From Hyphobacterium indicum (GTDB lineage: Bacteria; Pseudomonadota; Alphaproteobacteria; Caulobacterales; Maricaulaceae): a DNA stretch of 32,500 nt. The position numbers and the translations under genes were made by a program. Positions 24,605 to 31,459 of this stretch are shown here, one piece after another (the first letter of the stretch is position 1; every line of letters begins with the position of its first letter). The stretch is taken from NCBI RefSeq assembly GCF_003129605.1, contig NZ_QBDX01000002.1, positions 1 through 32,500 of the forward strand, read 5' to 3'. Under the pieces are notes generated by a model that made no database searches, was not told the DNA's origin, and worked only from the letters and a program-made list of their open reading frames with translations.

Positions 24605-25126
24605 TTATGCGGACTCGTTGCCGCGCCACAATCCACGCACTTTTGCGTCGGCTTCGCTGGCGAAATTGAACCAGGCGGACCGGTCGCGGCTGGCATCGAC
24701 CACGAACAGGCGGTCCTCGCGGTCCAGGAGGTGGGAAAGATCATTGCGCAAGGCAGACGCGGTGGTGCGGGCACGGACAAGCCACACGCCCGGCACAATG
24801 TCGACGGTTTCACCGTAGCGGCGCAGCACAGACGCAACAGCATCGCCAACGCCGGATCGGACTTCGGTAATGACCAGCAGATTGGCAGGGTCTTCGGTCT
24901 CGGCCGCGGCCTGGGAGACCTTGCGGTTGTCTTCGATCCAGCTGGCCAGGATTTCTACATCCGCCGCCGGCTTCCATGCGCCATCGCGCTCTACGCTCAC
25001 CAGCGTGTAGTCGGCCACACGGCCTTCAGAGACATAGCCGCGCATTTGCGGAGAGGTGTAGGGGCCATAGACCCGTCCATCCACTTTCACAAACCACGTT
25101 CTCGCCTGTCCGGCATCCACACTCAT
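24605..25126 (-). CDS. GYF_2 domain protein with a ferredoxin-like C-terminal domain
   Basis: A 173-residue protein from the ATG at 25126; a TTG at 25177 would add 17 residues. Residues 11-53 (WFVKVDGRVYGPYTSPQMRG, then YVSEGRVADYTLV) form a GYF_2/DUF4339 domain, a short module that usually binds proline-rich peptides or membrane partners. After an acidic linker, residues 82-168 run LLVITEV...YGETVDIVPGVWLVRA...LDREDRLFVVDAS, a beta-alpha-beta-beta-alpha-beta order that recalls Cas2-like/SinR-like ferredoxin folds. That fold call is inference from the strand pattern. It is the third gene of a minus-strand cluster behind the PAS and PilZ genes. No clear ribosome site is seen. Confidence 0.72.
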   Translation of the reverse strand: MSVDAGQARTWFVKVDGRVYGPYTSPQMRGYVSEGRVADYTLVSVERDGAWKPAADVEILASWIEDNRKVSQAAAETEDPANLLVITEVRSGVGDAVASVLRRYGETVDIVPGVWLVRARTTASALRNDLSHLLDREDRLFVVDASRDRSAWFNFASEADAKVRGLWRGNESA

Positions 25127-25197
25127 ATTACGCGCCAATCTGATACAATTGCCTATTCTGATGCTCACTCGGGGCAAGAATGAGGCCAGCCGGAATA

Positions 25198-25815
25198 TCA
25201 GGCAGCGTGGGCGTTTTCACCTGAAGGTGGCATGAATGCGACCGCAAATCCGCCTTCCCAGATGCGGGCGACGGTACCGCGCATTTCTCCAACACGGATT
25301 TCCTCGCCTATCCGCGGCCGTTCCAGGCACGCGAAAGCGGCACCGGAAATCGAGACATCGACGACATCCGCGTCGATTTTGACGCCATCACTGAAATGCA
25401 GAATGGCGCGCCCCTTACCCTGTTTTCGTGGGGCGGCGCGGTCTTCCTCCAGCCCCAGGCGCTCCATGTTGAAGCGCCAGGTGATGGCGTCGGCCAGACG
25501 GTCGCGCTTGCGCATATGTGCTGTGAATTGCAGGGAAAACCAGTTCGAGCCCTTGCGCAGGACCTTGCCTTCCAGACGTCCCAGTCCATCGATCAGCAAG
25601 ACAATCATATCCCCCGGCATGGGCGGGGATTTGGCCACCACCTTGGCCCCGCCGGGCGAGACGTCGACCAGGCGGCATTTCTGCTCGCCGGCATGCGGAT
25701 CCAGAAATCGGCCATAGAGCTGCAGGGGCAGGCGCCGGTGGCGGCGCTTGTCTTCAGCGCCACGCGCCGCAACGCGGATCTTGCGTTTGTCCAGACGTGT
25801 GAAAGTGTCCGCCAT
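25198..25815 (-). CDS. Tandem PilZ domain protein (c-di-GMP receptor candidate)
   Basis: A 205-residue soluble protein with two PilZ-like domains. The first (about 22-105) has the c-di-GMP pattern RRHRR at 24-28 and DVSPGG at 51-56. The second (about 128-200) begins RKQGKGRAILHF and has DVSISGA, but its arginine motif is weaker, so only the first may bind the nucleotide. PilZ proteins pass c-di-GMP signals to motility, polysaccharide or attachment machinery. Its neighbours are a PAS protein upstream and a GYF protein downstream on the same strand, and the holdfast genes lie 2 kb away, which hints at surface-attachment signalling. Confidence 0.9.
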   Translation of the reverse strand: MADTFTRLDKRKIRVAARGAEDKRRHRRLPLQLYGRFLDPHAGEQKCRLVDVSPGGAKVVAKSPPMPGDMIVLLIDGLGRLEGKVLRKGSNWFSLQFTAHMRKRDRLADAITWRFNMERLGLEEDRAAPRKQGKGRAILHFSDGVKIDADVVDVSISGAAFACLERPRIGEEIRVGEMRGTVARIWEGGFAVAFMPPSGENAHAA

Positions 25816-25875
25816 GATCTCCTGCCTCTTGCGGGGCCCAGTCTGGCGGCAACCGGTTAAAACACCTTTGCCGGA

Positions 25876-26469
25876 TTAATGATCATTTGCAGCATCGGGA
25901 AATTCCGGCGCGGGCGTGACCGGCAGTATCCACTGCTTCGCCACGGGGGGTAGAATACGCGTCAGCTCGTGCCGGATGATCGGGCGGTGGCGGAAGCGGG
26001 CGGGGCTTTGCAGCGGCTGGTAGAGACCCAGCACCCTGTCCACGCTTCCGGCCCTGGAGGCGAGCGGGGTAAACACCATCTCGATATCGATCCTGTCCCC
26101 GCCTATCGTTTCCGCCGTGGCGTATCCACGCCCCGGCGCCGCATTCGCCAGAACCGATTCTAGCAACAATTTCATATGCTCACGGTCATATCCACGCCAG
26201 AAGGACAGGAAATTCTGCTCACGTAATTCACGCTGGTGCAGATCGCACAGTCGCGTACCCGCCAGCCGGAAAACATGGTGAGAGGGGTCATGCCTTTGCA
26301 GCATGAAGAGGTTGCCGAGCAGGTCGCGTAAATCCGCGGCCGCGATATCGGCCCGCGCCGGAACGGCGTCGGTCCTCCGGCGGGAATCCCAATAGGATAC
26401 GAGGGTTCTGGCATGGGCATGCATCATGTTCACGGTCACTTTTTCTTTCGGTGTGCCGGGATCGGCCAT
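25876..26469 (-). CDS. PAS_5 domain protein
   Basis: A 197-residue cytoplasmic protein made mainly of one PAS domain of the PAS_5 type (about residues 18-160). Typical segments are LVSYWDSRRRTDAVPARADI, DLRDLLGNLFMLQRHDPSHHVFRLAGT (only its start DLRDLLGNLFMLQRHD is quoted as key), and LLESVLANAAPGRG. These alphaproteobacterial PAS proteins have no output domain and are often found beside PilZ genes. It is probably a ligand or protein-interaction sensor. It leads the minus-strand cluster PAS-PilZ-GYF (gaps of 60 and 71 bp) and is divergent from the secreted Gly-rich gene. Confidence 0.88.
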   Translation of the reverse strand: MADPGTPKEKVTVNMMHAHARTLVSYWDSRRRTDAVPARADIAAADLRDLLGNLFMLQRHDPSHHVFRLAGTRLCDLHQRELREQNFLSFWRGYDREHMKLLLESVLANAAPGRGYATAETIGGDRIDIEMVFTPLASRAGSVDRVLGLYQPLQSPARFRHRPIIRHELTRILPPVAKQWILPVTPAPEFPDAANDH

Positions 26470-26586
26470 TTTGGCAACGCAATTTCAATCTCTGGGCCAT
26501 ACGCTTGCCGGGAGAGTGAAGGCTCGCCTGCCCGGGGAACCGCGCAAGGGGCCGATTTCGCTCATGAATTGAACGGGAGGAACGCC

Positions 26587-27519
26587 ATGCGCGTCTCACC
26601 AGTAAAAATTCTTTTCGGTGCGGCTGCCTTCGCCCTGACGCTGGCAGCGCCCCCCGTCGCTCTTGGCGGCGGCGATGGATATGGCAGTGGTGGCGGGCAT
26701 GGCGGCGGTGGTCATGGCGGCCATGGCGGAGGCGGCAGCTGCGGGGGCGGAAGCTATGGCGGTTGCGGCGGTGGCGGGCATCGTGTGCGCACGCCGGATA
26801 TCCGCATCTACGGTCCGCGCATCAATGTCGGCGTCAACGTCAATACCAACGTCAATGTCTCGACCGTCGTCAACGCCAATGCAGACGCGAACGCCAATGC
26901 GGGTGCCAGCGGTAATGCCGGGGCGGGCGCTGGTGCAGGGGCCGGCGGGACCACGATTATTTCCCTTGGCGGTGGCGGAGCCGCAATCGGTGCGCCGCCT
27001 CCGGCCACGGCCATCAATGGCCTGAATGTCTCCGGGCTGACCGAAATCGAAATCGTTGAGGAAGAGCGCACGCGTATTCTCGAGGAATGGCGCGTGATCC
27101 GCGCTGTGTGCATGGATGACCGCGGCACACCGCACCCGGCGTCGCGGCCGGATCCCGCGGAGCGGGTGGAGGAGACGTTTTCCGGAGAATTGTTCCGCTG
27201 TATGTCGGGCACCTACATGCAGGTGACCATCGGCTGGCGCGTTGATGGAGCGGATGTTTTTGATGATGCATTCACTCTGGTTTGCAGCCAGGGCGAAGCC
27301 TTGCGCCATGAAACCGGCGGCCGTGTCTATTGCGCGACGCAGGAACCTCGCCGCAATTGCAATGAGCGCTCATTGCTCCGCCTTTATGGGCCGGGTGTGA
27401 AGCTGGTCTATGTACGCCGCGAGGAACGCTATACCGAAATGGTCGAGCATCGCCGCGAGATCGTGAACACTGCCAATATGACGCTCATGCTCGATGGTGG
27501 TGTCGGCGGATACCGGTAA
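26587..27519 (+). CDS. Secreted Gly/His- and Asn/Ala-rich protein of unknown function
   Basis: A 310-residue exported protein from the ATG at 26587, which follows GGGAGGAACGCC; the frame is open back to 26413 but that part lacks a signal. Signal peptide about 1-27. Next comes a Gly/His-rich stretch (28-66, repeats of GGHGG with two Cys), then a VNVNTNVNVSTVVNANADAN-type Val/Asn alternation (about 80-103) and an AGAGAG run. A globular C-terminal half (about 145-310) has several Cys and the motif EIEIVEEERTRILEEWRVIR. I do not recognise it. The alternating Val-Asn segment resembles beta-strand formers of surface fibres. It is convergent with hfaD, sharing its terminator. Confidence 0.78.
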   Translation: MRVSPVKILFGAAAFALTLAAPPVALGGGDGYGSGGGHGGGGHGGHGGGGSCGGGSYGGCGGGGHRVRTPDIRIYGPRINVGVNVNTNVNVSTVVNANADANANAGASGNAGAGAGAGAGGTTIISLGGGGAAIGAPPPATAINGLNVSGLTEIEIVEEERTRILEEWRVIRAVCMDDRGTPHPASRPDPAERVEETFSGELFRCMSGTYMQVTIGWRVDGADVFDDAFTLVCSQGEALRHETGGRVYCATQEPRRNCNERSLLRLYGPGVKLVYVRREERYTEMVEHRREIVNTANMTLMLDGGVGGYR

Positions 27520-27544
27520 CAGCTCTGATGGACAGATTTGATTG

Positions 27545-27572
27545 AAAAGCCCCGGCCTGTTCGGGGCTTTTT
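27545..27572. terminator. Bidirectional terminator shared with hfaD
   Basis: AAGCCCCG (27547-27554) and CGGGGCTT (27562-27569) form an 8-bp stem with a 7-base loop. T runs follow on both strands (TTTTTATT on plus, TTTTC on minus). It ends both the secreted Gly-rich gene and the hfa operon; the hfaD TAA (27571-27573) touches the stem. Confidence 0.87.
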
Positions 27573-28800
27573 ATTCTTGGGGATCCTGTGTCACAAAGGT
27601 CGCGGAATTGCCGATCGCGGTCGCGGAGCCCGTCGTACCCCATCCCGAAATATACTGACTCTGGAAGGTGGCGTTCACACTGCCGGAGTTGGTCTGGTTG
27701 ATTTGCCCCTGGGAAGTCGTATCGGGACAGGCCTGACAGCCCCAGCTGGTCGCGGCATTGCCATAGGCGGATGCAGACCCCAGGACTTCGCCTCCGAGGC
27801 CCCCATCGAAGCGGGTTGTGGCACGCACCCCGCCGGTATTGGTTTGATCCAGCCCCAGGAAGGTATCCGTGCCCAGATTGGTCAGGATTGCGGAATTACC
27901 GAGGCTCTCCGAGGAGGCCAGAATGCTGTCCACGTCGAAATTTCCGATATTGATATTGGCTTCTGCTTCGGTATCGCCGCTATTGTCCTGGGTTCCGCGA
28001 GCATCGCCATAGGCCCATTCGGTCGCGACATCGAGGCCATTGCCCTGCGCCTGTGCGGCAACGGTTGTGAAAACACCGCCACCCCCCGCATTGACCCGTG
28101 CAGATGCGCGCACTGTGCCGCGATTGGACTGCGCTGTATTAAGAATAACCGAGGACTCATCCCCCTGTGACCGGATCGCATTACCGGACGCCGTTGCGGC
28201 TGTGGTTGAAAACTCACCCAGACCGGCCGTGCGCGCTTCGACGATGGCACGGGATTCAACAGCGGCACCGGAATCCTGCTGGATGCTGCCTTGGATACCG
28301 CCGTATTCGCCAATCGTTTCGACGGAATTGGCGGCGGTTGTTGCGGCAGTAATATTGCCGACCGCATAGGAGTCGAGGCGCAGTGTCGCGGCGGAAAACA
28401 CGTTGGAACCATCACTGGCCGATTGGGTGACCGCGACATCGCTATCGCCATCGACTTCCAGTATGGCGGAGTTGCCATAGGCACCGGATGCTGTGATCGC
28501 CGTACCGTCAATCGCTACAGCATTGGTTTCTGCTGTAGAGGTTACAAAGCCGCCAAATTGCTGGGAACTTGTGACATCATGACTGGTGAGTGTCTGCACA
28601 TCGAGCGCATTGCCCATGCCAACAGCGTTCAGCGTGACATTCCCGGTGCGTCCGACAACCACCTGACCGTTGGCGCTGACTTCTGCGTCGAGATTCAGCT
28701 GACCGTTGAGGATCTCAGTCGTATCGTCCGCGTAGCCCGTTGCGCACAGCAGGGTCGCGGCGCTCGTGCCCGCGGTCAACGCTTTGGCGAATCTGGACAT
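27571..28800 (-). CDS. hfaD: Holdfast anchor protein HfaD (repeat surface protein)
   Basis: A 409-residue exported protein with a signal peptide at about 1-24. I start it at the ATG at 28800, with AGGAG seven bases ahead. The mature part is made of about six units of 48-50 residues. Each holds an A-x-GN motif (GN at 63, 109, 148, 206, 253, 301, 347, 397) and a Q-x-[NS]-x-G motif (near 126, 174, 224, 271, 319, 369). QTNTGGVRATTR and QTNSGSVNATFQ are the clearest. Name and role follow from gene order hfaA-hfaB-hfaD, known in Caulobacter to tie the adhesive holdfast to the cell pole. It overlaps hfaB by 86 bases. Confidence 0.82.
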   Translation of the reverse strand: MSRFAKALTAGTSAATLLCATGYADDTTEILNGQLNLDAEVSANGQVVVGRTGNVTLNAVGMGNALDVQTLTSHDVTSSQQFGGFVTSTAETNAVAIDGTAITASGAYGNSAILEVDGDSDVAVTQSASDGSNVFSAATLRLDSYAVGNITAATTAANSVETIGEYGGIQGSIQQDSGAAVESRAIVEARTAGLGEFSTTAATASGNAIRSQGDESSVILNTAQSNRGTVRASARVNAGGGGVFTTVAAQAQGNGLDVATEWAYGDARGTQDNSGDTEAEANINIGNFDVDSILASSESLGNSAILTNLGTDTFLGLDQTNTGGVRATTRFDGGLGGEVLGSASAYGNAATSWGCQACPDTTSQGQINQTNSGSVNATFQSQYISGWGTTGSATAIGNSATFVTQDPQE

Positions 28801-29722
28801 TGGATGCTCCTGTCTGGGAGGCGTAGGTCGTATGCGGGTTGATACCGCCTGAAACATTGGTGAGCCCCAGCGGATCATCGAAGGCGCAAACCTGCTGGGC
28901 TTCAATTCCATACAAGGTCGAGGAAAACTCCAGGACGGCGCGTTCGACCAATGACCGCACAGCCAGTTGCATGGGCTCGAGTGACCGGCCACCCGTGGAA
29001 ATGTCGATGACGGCGTCACCCCAGAACGAGAACACTCCGGCGCTGACCTCGCGGCCGATAATTTGTTTCTGGTAGGAAATGACGTCCACGACCTCGAGGG
29101 TCTCGGCATTGTACATGCGCAAATCAATGGCGATATTCATAACGTACAAGCGGCCGTTGAATACGCCGGTTGGATCGGAATCAATGCGGTCTCCACCAAG
29201 GAAATCTATGCCTTGAGACCGGATGTTGAAATTGAGTTCGGTAACGCCGCCTACCACCGCATAATCGACGCCCGGAACGCTGCCAGCGTAAATTTGCCGG
29301 AACCCGTCCTCCTCTTCGGCATCTCCGATCAGCCTGTTGTTCGCGAACCGGAGATCATATTCGGCGATTGACGTGTCAAACCGCTCGACCAGATTCACAC
29401 CAGCCTTTGCAAAGGCTGACATCGCCATCAGCGACGCGCCCTGAGTGATCGCCGGCCCGCCGCCTTCCGGATTGCCTGCAGCGGTATAATCCGAAATTCG
29501 CCCGACCGCGATCCGGGGCGAGGGGCGTCCGGCGGCTCTGGCTGAATTCGCCAGACAGACCAATGCTTCAGAATACGGGGTCGGATTTGTGGTGACCGGC
29601 GCATTGCCAATGGGATTGGCATAGCGGCCATCAAACCCGGAATTGGGCGTCACCGCACAGCCAGCCAGAAGCAGGGCGCCTGCTGTTATGGAGAGGAGCT
29701 GCCTAATTGCCATTCCCGTCAT
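28715..29722 (-). CDS. hfaB: Holdfast anchor secretion lipoprotein HfaB (CsgG-like)
   Basis: A 335-residue outer-membrane lipoprotein of the CsgG family. The lipobox LLAGC places the acylated Cys at 22. SPRIAVGRISDYTAAGN, VDYAVVGGVTELNFNI, YVMNIAIDLRMYNAETLEVV and the C-terminal LVERAVLEFSS are CsgG-type strands and helices. In the curli system CsgG forms the export channel; HfaB is the matching part for HfaA and HfaD. It overlaps hfaA by 20 bases and hfaD by 86 bases. The last 28 or so residues (NVQIRQSVDRGHERRDP onward) are Arg-rich, lie inside the hfaD start region and look unlike the rest. Confidence 0.9.
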   Translation of the reverse strand: MTGMAIRQLLSITAGALLLAGCAVTPNSGFDGRYANPIGNAPVTTNPTPYSEALVCLANSARAAGRPSPRIAVGRISDYTAAGNPEGGGPAITQGASLMAMSAFAKAGVNLVERFDTSIAEYDLRFANNRLIGDAEEEDGFRQIYAGSVPGVDYAVVGGVTELNFNIRSQGIDFLGGDRIDSDPTGVFNGRLYVMNIAIDLRMYNAETLEVVDVISYQKQIIGREVSAGVFSFWGDAVIDISTGGRSLEPMQLAVRSLVERAVLEFSSTLYGIEAQQVCAFDDPLGLTNVSGGINPHTTYASQTGASNVQIRQSVDRGHERRDPAVRNGLRGRYD

Positions 29723-30146
29723 CCCCGCCGCCAGAATTTGCGGTGGCGTTCACGTCGCCATTGTTTGTCTGCGTCGAATTAACGATGACAGTGTTGTAGT
29801 TACCGTTAACGATAACATTCAGTTGATTGCCCACAGCCAGCGCGCTCGAATTCGTGCCGGACGCGGACATGCCTGTACTGCCAGTGCCTTGGCTGGACTG
29901 GGTAGGCGCGTTGCCGACCCCACCCACACCGGACATCTGCGCCTGGACACCTACGCCCGTTTGAAGCACGCCGTTCAAGACAACCCGGTTGCCGTTCGCG
30001 TCCCGCGTTCCGGCGCGATAGGGCTGGCTGTTCTGGGCACTATCTGTGCCCCAGGGGCGCTGGAAGTCCCCGGCGGTTTGCGCCAGGCCAGGGCTGCTCG
30101 CGGCTACAAATCCAGCGCTGACGGCAAAAAGCGAGAGGCGGCGCAT
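29703..30146 (-). CDS. hfaA: Holdfast anchor protein HfaA
   Basis: A 147-residue secreted protein counted from the ATG at 30146, which follows AAAGGA and gives a clean signal peptide (1-23, LAQ cleavage); the open frame to 30302 is not needed. The middle (TRDANGNRVVLNGVLQTGVG) is followed by a Gly/Ser linker. The C-terminal part is curlin-like: AVGNQLNVIVNGNYNTVIVN and then STQTNNGDVNATA. In Caulobacter HfaA is a fibre-type anchor subunit exported by HfaB. It is first in the operon, so its promoter region (30147-30296) controls all three genes. Confidence 0.87.
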   Translation of the reverse strand: MRRLSLFAVSAGFVAASSPGLAQTAGDFQRPWGTDSAQNSQPYRAGTRDANGNRVVLNGVLQTGVGVQAQMSGVGGVGNAPTQSSQGTGSTGMSASGTNSSALAVGNQLNVIVNGNYNTVIVNSTQTNNGDVNATANSGGGDDGNGN

Positions 30147-30211
30147 GGCGTATCCTTTCCCGCGCAGCGACACGTTGGCTGCGCACTTGATAAAGCACTG
30201 GCAAGGGGCCA

Positions 30212-30223
30212 GTTTCCGGAAAC
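30212..30223. promoter_or_regulatory. 12-bp palindrome in the hfaA/rhomboid intergenic region
   Basis: GTTTCCGGAAAC is a perfect dyad 66 bp before the hfaA ATG and 74 bp before the rhomboid ATG. It is a possible operator for the hfa operon. No clear CtrA site (TTAA-N7-TTAA) was found in this region. Confidence 0.32.
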
Positions 30224-30296
30224 ACAGCGCCCAAGCCTGAAGACTCCCCGCAAAATTAGAGGCCACGGGCAAACAAGAGATTAAGGATAATGCGAA

Positions 30297-30926
30297 ATGC
30301 ACCCGGCGCGGTCACCGATCTTCAATGATATTCCGCTGGTGCCGCTGGTGATGGCAGGCAGTTTCGTTGCCGTATTCGCTTTGGGCGCTTTGCTGCCGCA
30401 GCTTCAATATCTCTTCCTGACGATCGGGGCCGTCATCCCTGCAGCCGGAGCTCAACACCCCAGCCCGCTCGGACCATGGTCGCCCTTCATTTTTCATGTC
30501 TTTCTGCATGGCGGCATGATGCATCTTGTCTTCAACACCTTTGCCATGCTGACTTTTGGTTCGGCGAGCATGCGGCCATTTGGCGGAGGCTTGCGCGGTG
30601 CGGCGGGCTTCCTCCTGTTTTTCTTTGTGTGTTCAATCGCTGGTGCCGCCCTGCAGGTCATGGTCGCCCCGGGTTCAATGATCCCGATGATTGGTGCGTC
30701 GACAGGTCTTTCCGGCTGTATTGCCGCAGCCGGTTGGGCAGATGGCGGATACAGGGGTATGCTGCGCTTTGCCTTGCCCTGGGGCGGATTCAACGTTTTG
30801 CTGGCGCTTTTGGGACCACTCTTTCCGCTGCCGATATCCTGGGCCGGACATCTGGGCGGACTGATTGCCGGCGCGGCACTCTTTCCCGTTTTCCTCGCTT
30901 TTTTCGGTCAACGCCGCAGAATCTAG
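30297..30926 (+). CDS. Rhomboid family intramembrane serine protease
   Basis: A 209-residue protein with six predicted membrane helices. It cleaves membrane proteins within their helices. HGGMMHLVFN (71-80) is the oxyanion HxxxN region, GASTGLSGC (133-141) holds the probable catalytic S135 with S139 in a GLSG motif as alternative, and H185 in WAGHLGG completes the dyad. A possible ribosome site AAGGAT lies nine bases before the ATG. It is divergent from hfaA, and its TAG overlaps the stop codon of the convergent GDYXXLXY gene. A link to holdfast-protein processing is only a guess from position. Confidence 0.94.
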   Translation: MHPARSPIFNDIPLVPLVMAGSFVAVFALGALLPQLQYLFLTIGAVIPAAGAQHPSPLGPWSPFIFHVFLHGGMMHLVFNTFAMLTFGSASMRPFGGGLRGAAGFLLFFFVCSIAGAALQVMVAPGSMIPMIGASTGLSGCIAAAGWADGGYRGMLRFALPWGGFNVLLALLGPLFPLPISWAGHLGGLIAGAALFPVFLAFFGQRRRI

Positions 30927-31459
30927 AAAAGCGGCACTGTCCGGCGCTGGCCGTCAATTTCCAGGCCGCGAATAATGGCACGGCCATCAGGTCCAACGGA
31001 CACGATCAGACGCATGCTGTCGATGTTTTCACGGCGGCGAAGCTCAAGTGCCTGAGCGGTCTCTTCATCGGCATAAAAGCGCTCAAGATTATAATCCGCG
31101 CGGATCATCGTTTCGGACCCGTGCTGCACCTTGCCGTGCAGGAAAACGCCAGCCTCCGGCCGCTCACGATGAATGGAGACGGCTTGCCATACGCCTTCCC
31201 CGTCTTCTTCAACCAGGGCGAAGATGTCATCGCCTGTCGCGAATGAATCATCGCCACCGAGTGAATCTGTCTCCAGCAAATGCAAGGGCGTTGAAACAAT
31301 CACATAATAACCCGCGAGTAGATCCCGGGGATCGACGGGTTCGAGGTCGAGAATCACCTCTGTGCCGGAAGCGCGCCGGGCGGCATGGTCAAATACCATC
31401 CCGATCAGGAATGCGGTCATGGCTGCCGCGACAAGTATAAGACGAATCGTGCGGTTCAT
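30923..31459 (-). CDS. GDYXXLXY domain membrane-anchored protein
   Basis: A 178-residue protein with one N-terminal membrane segment (about 5-23) and a periplasmic domain. The family pattern appears as VILDLEPVDPRDLLAGYYVI (35-54). The usual GDY-x-x-L-x-Y is modified here to AGYYVIVS. YNLERFYADEETAQALE further on is also conserved in this family. Its ATG overlaps the stop of the DUF2157 gene (ATGA), the usual genomic pairing. The role of the pair is unknown. Confidence 0.85.
   Translation of the reverse strand: MNRTIRLILVAAAMTAFLIGMVFDHAARRASGTEVILDLEPVDPRDLLAGYYVIVSTPLHLLETDSLGGDDSFATGDDIFALVEEDGEGVWQAVSIHRERPEAGVFLHGKVQHGSETMIRADYNLERFYADEETAQALELRRRENIDSMRLIVSVGPDGRAIIRGLEIDGQRRTVPLF

Noticed and set aside
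26413-26586. N-terminal extension of the secreted Gly-rich protein
   Set aside because: It overlaps the start of the divergent PAS gene and hides the signal peptide; a strong ribosome site precedes the ATG at 26587.
28801-29127. N-terminal extension of HfaD inside hfaB
   Set aside because: The frame is open, but hfaB codes here in another frame and the ATG at 28800 has a ribosome site and signal peptide.
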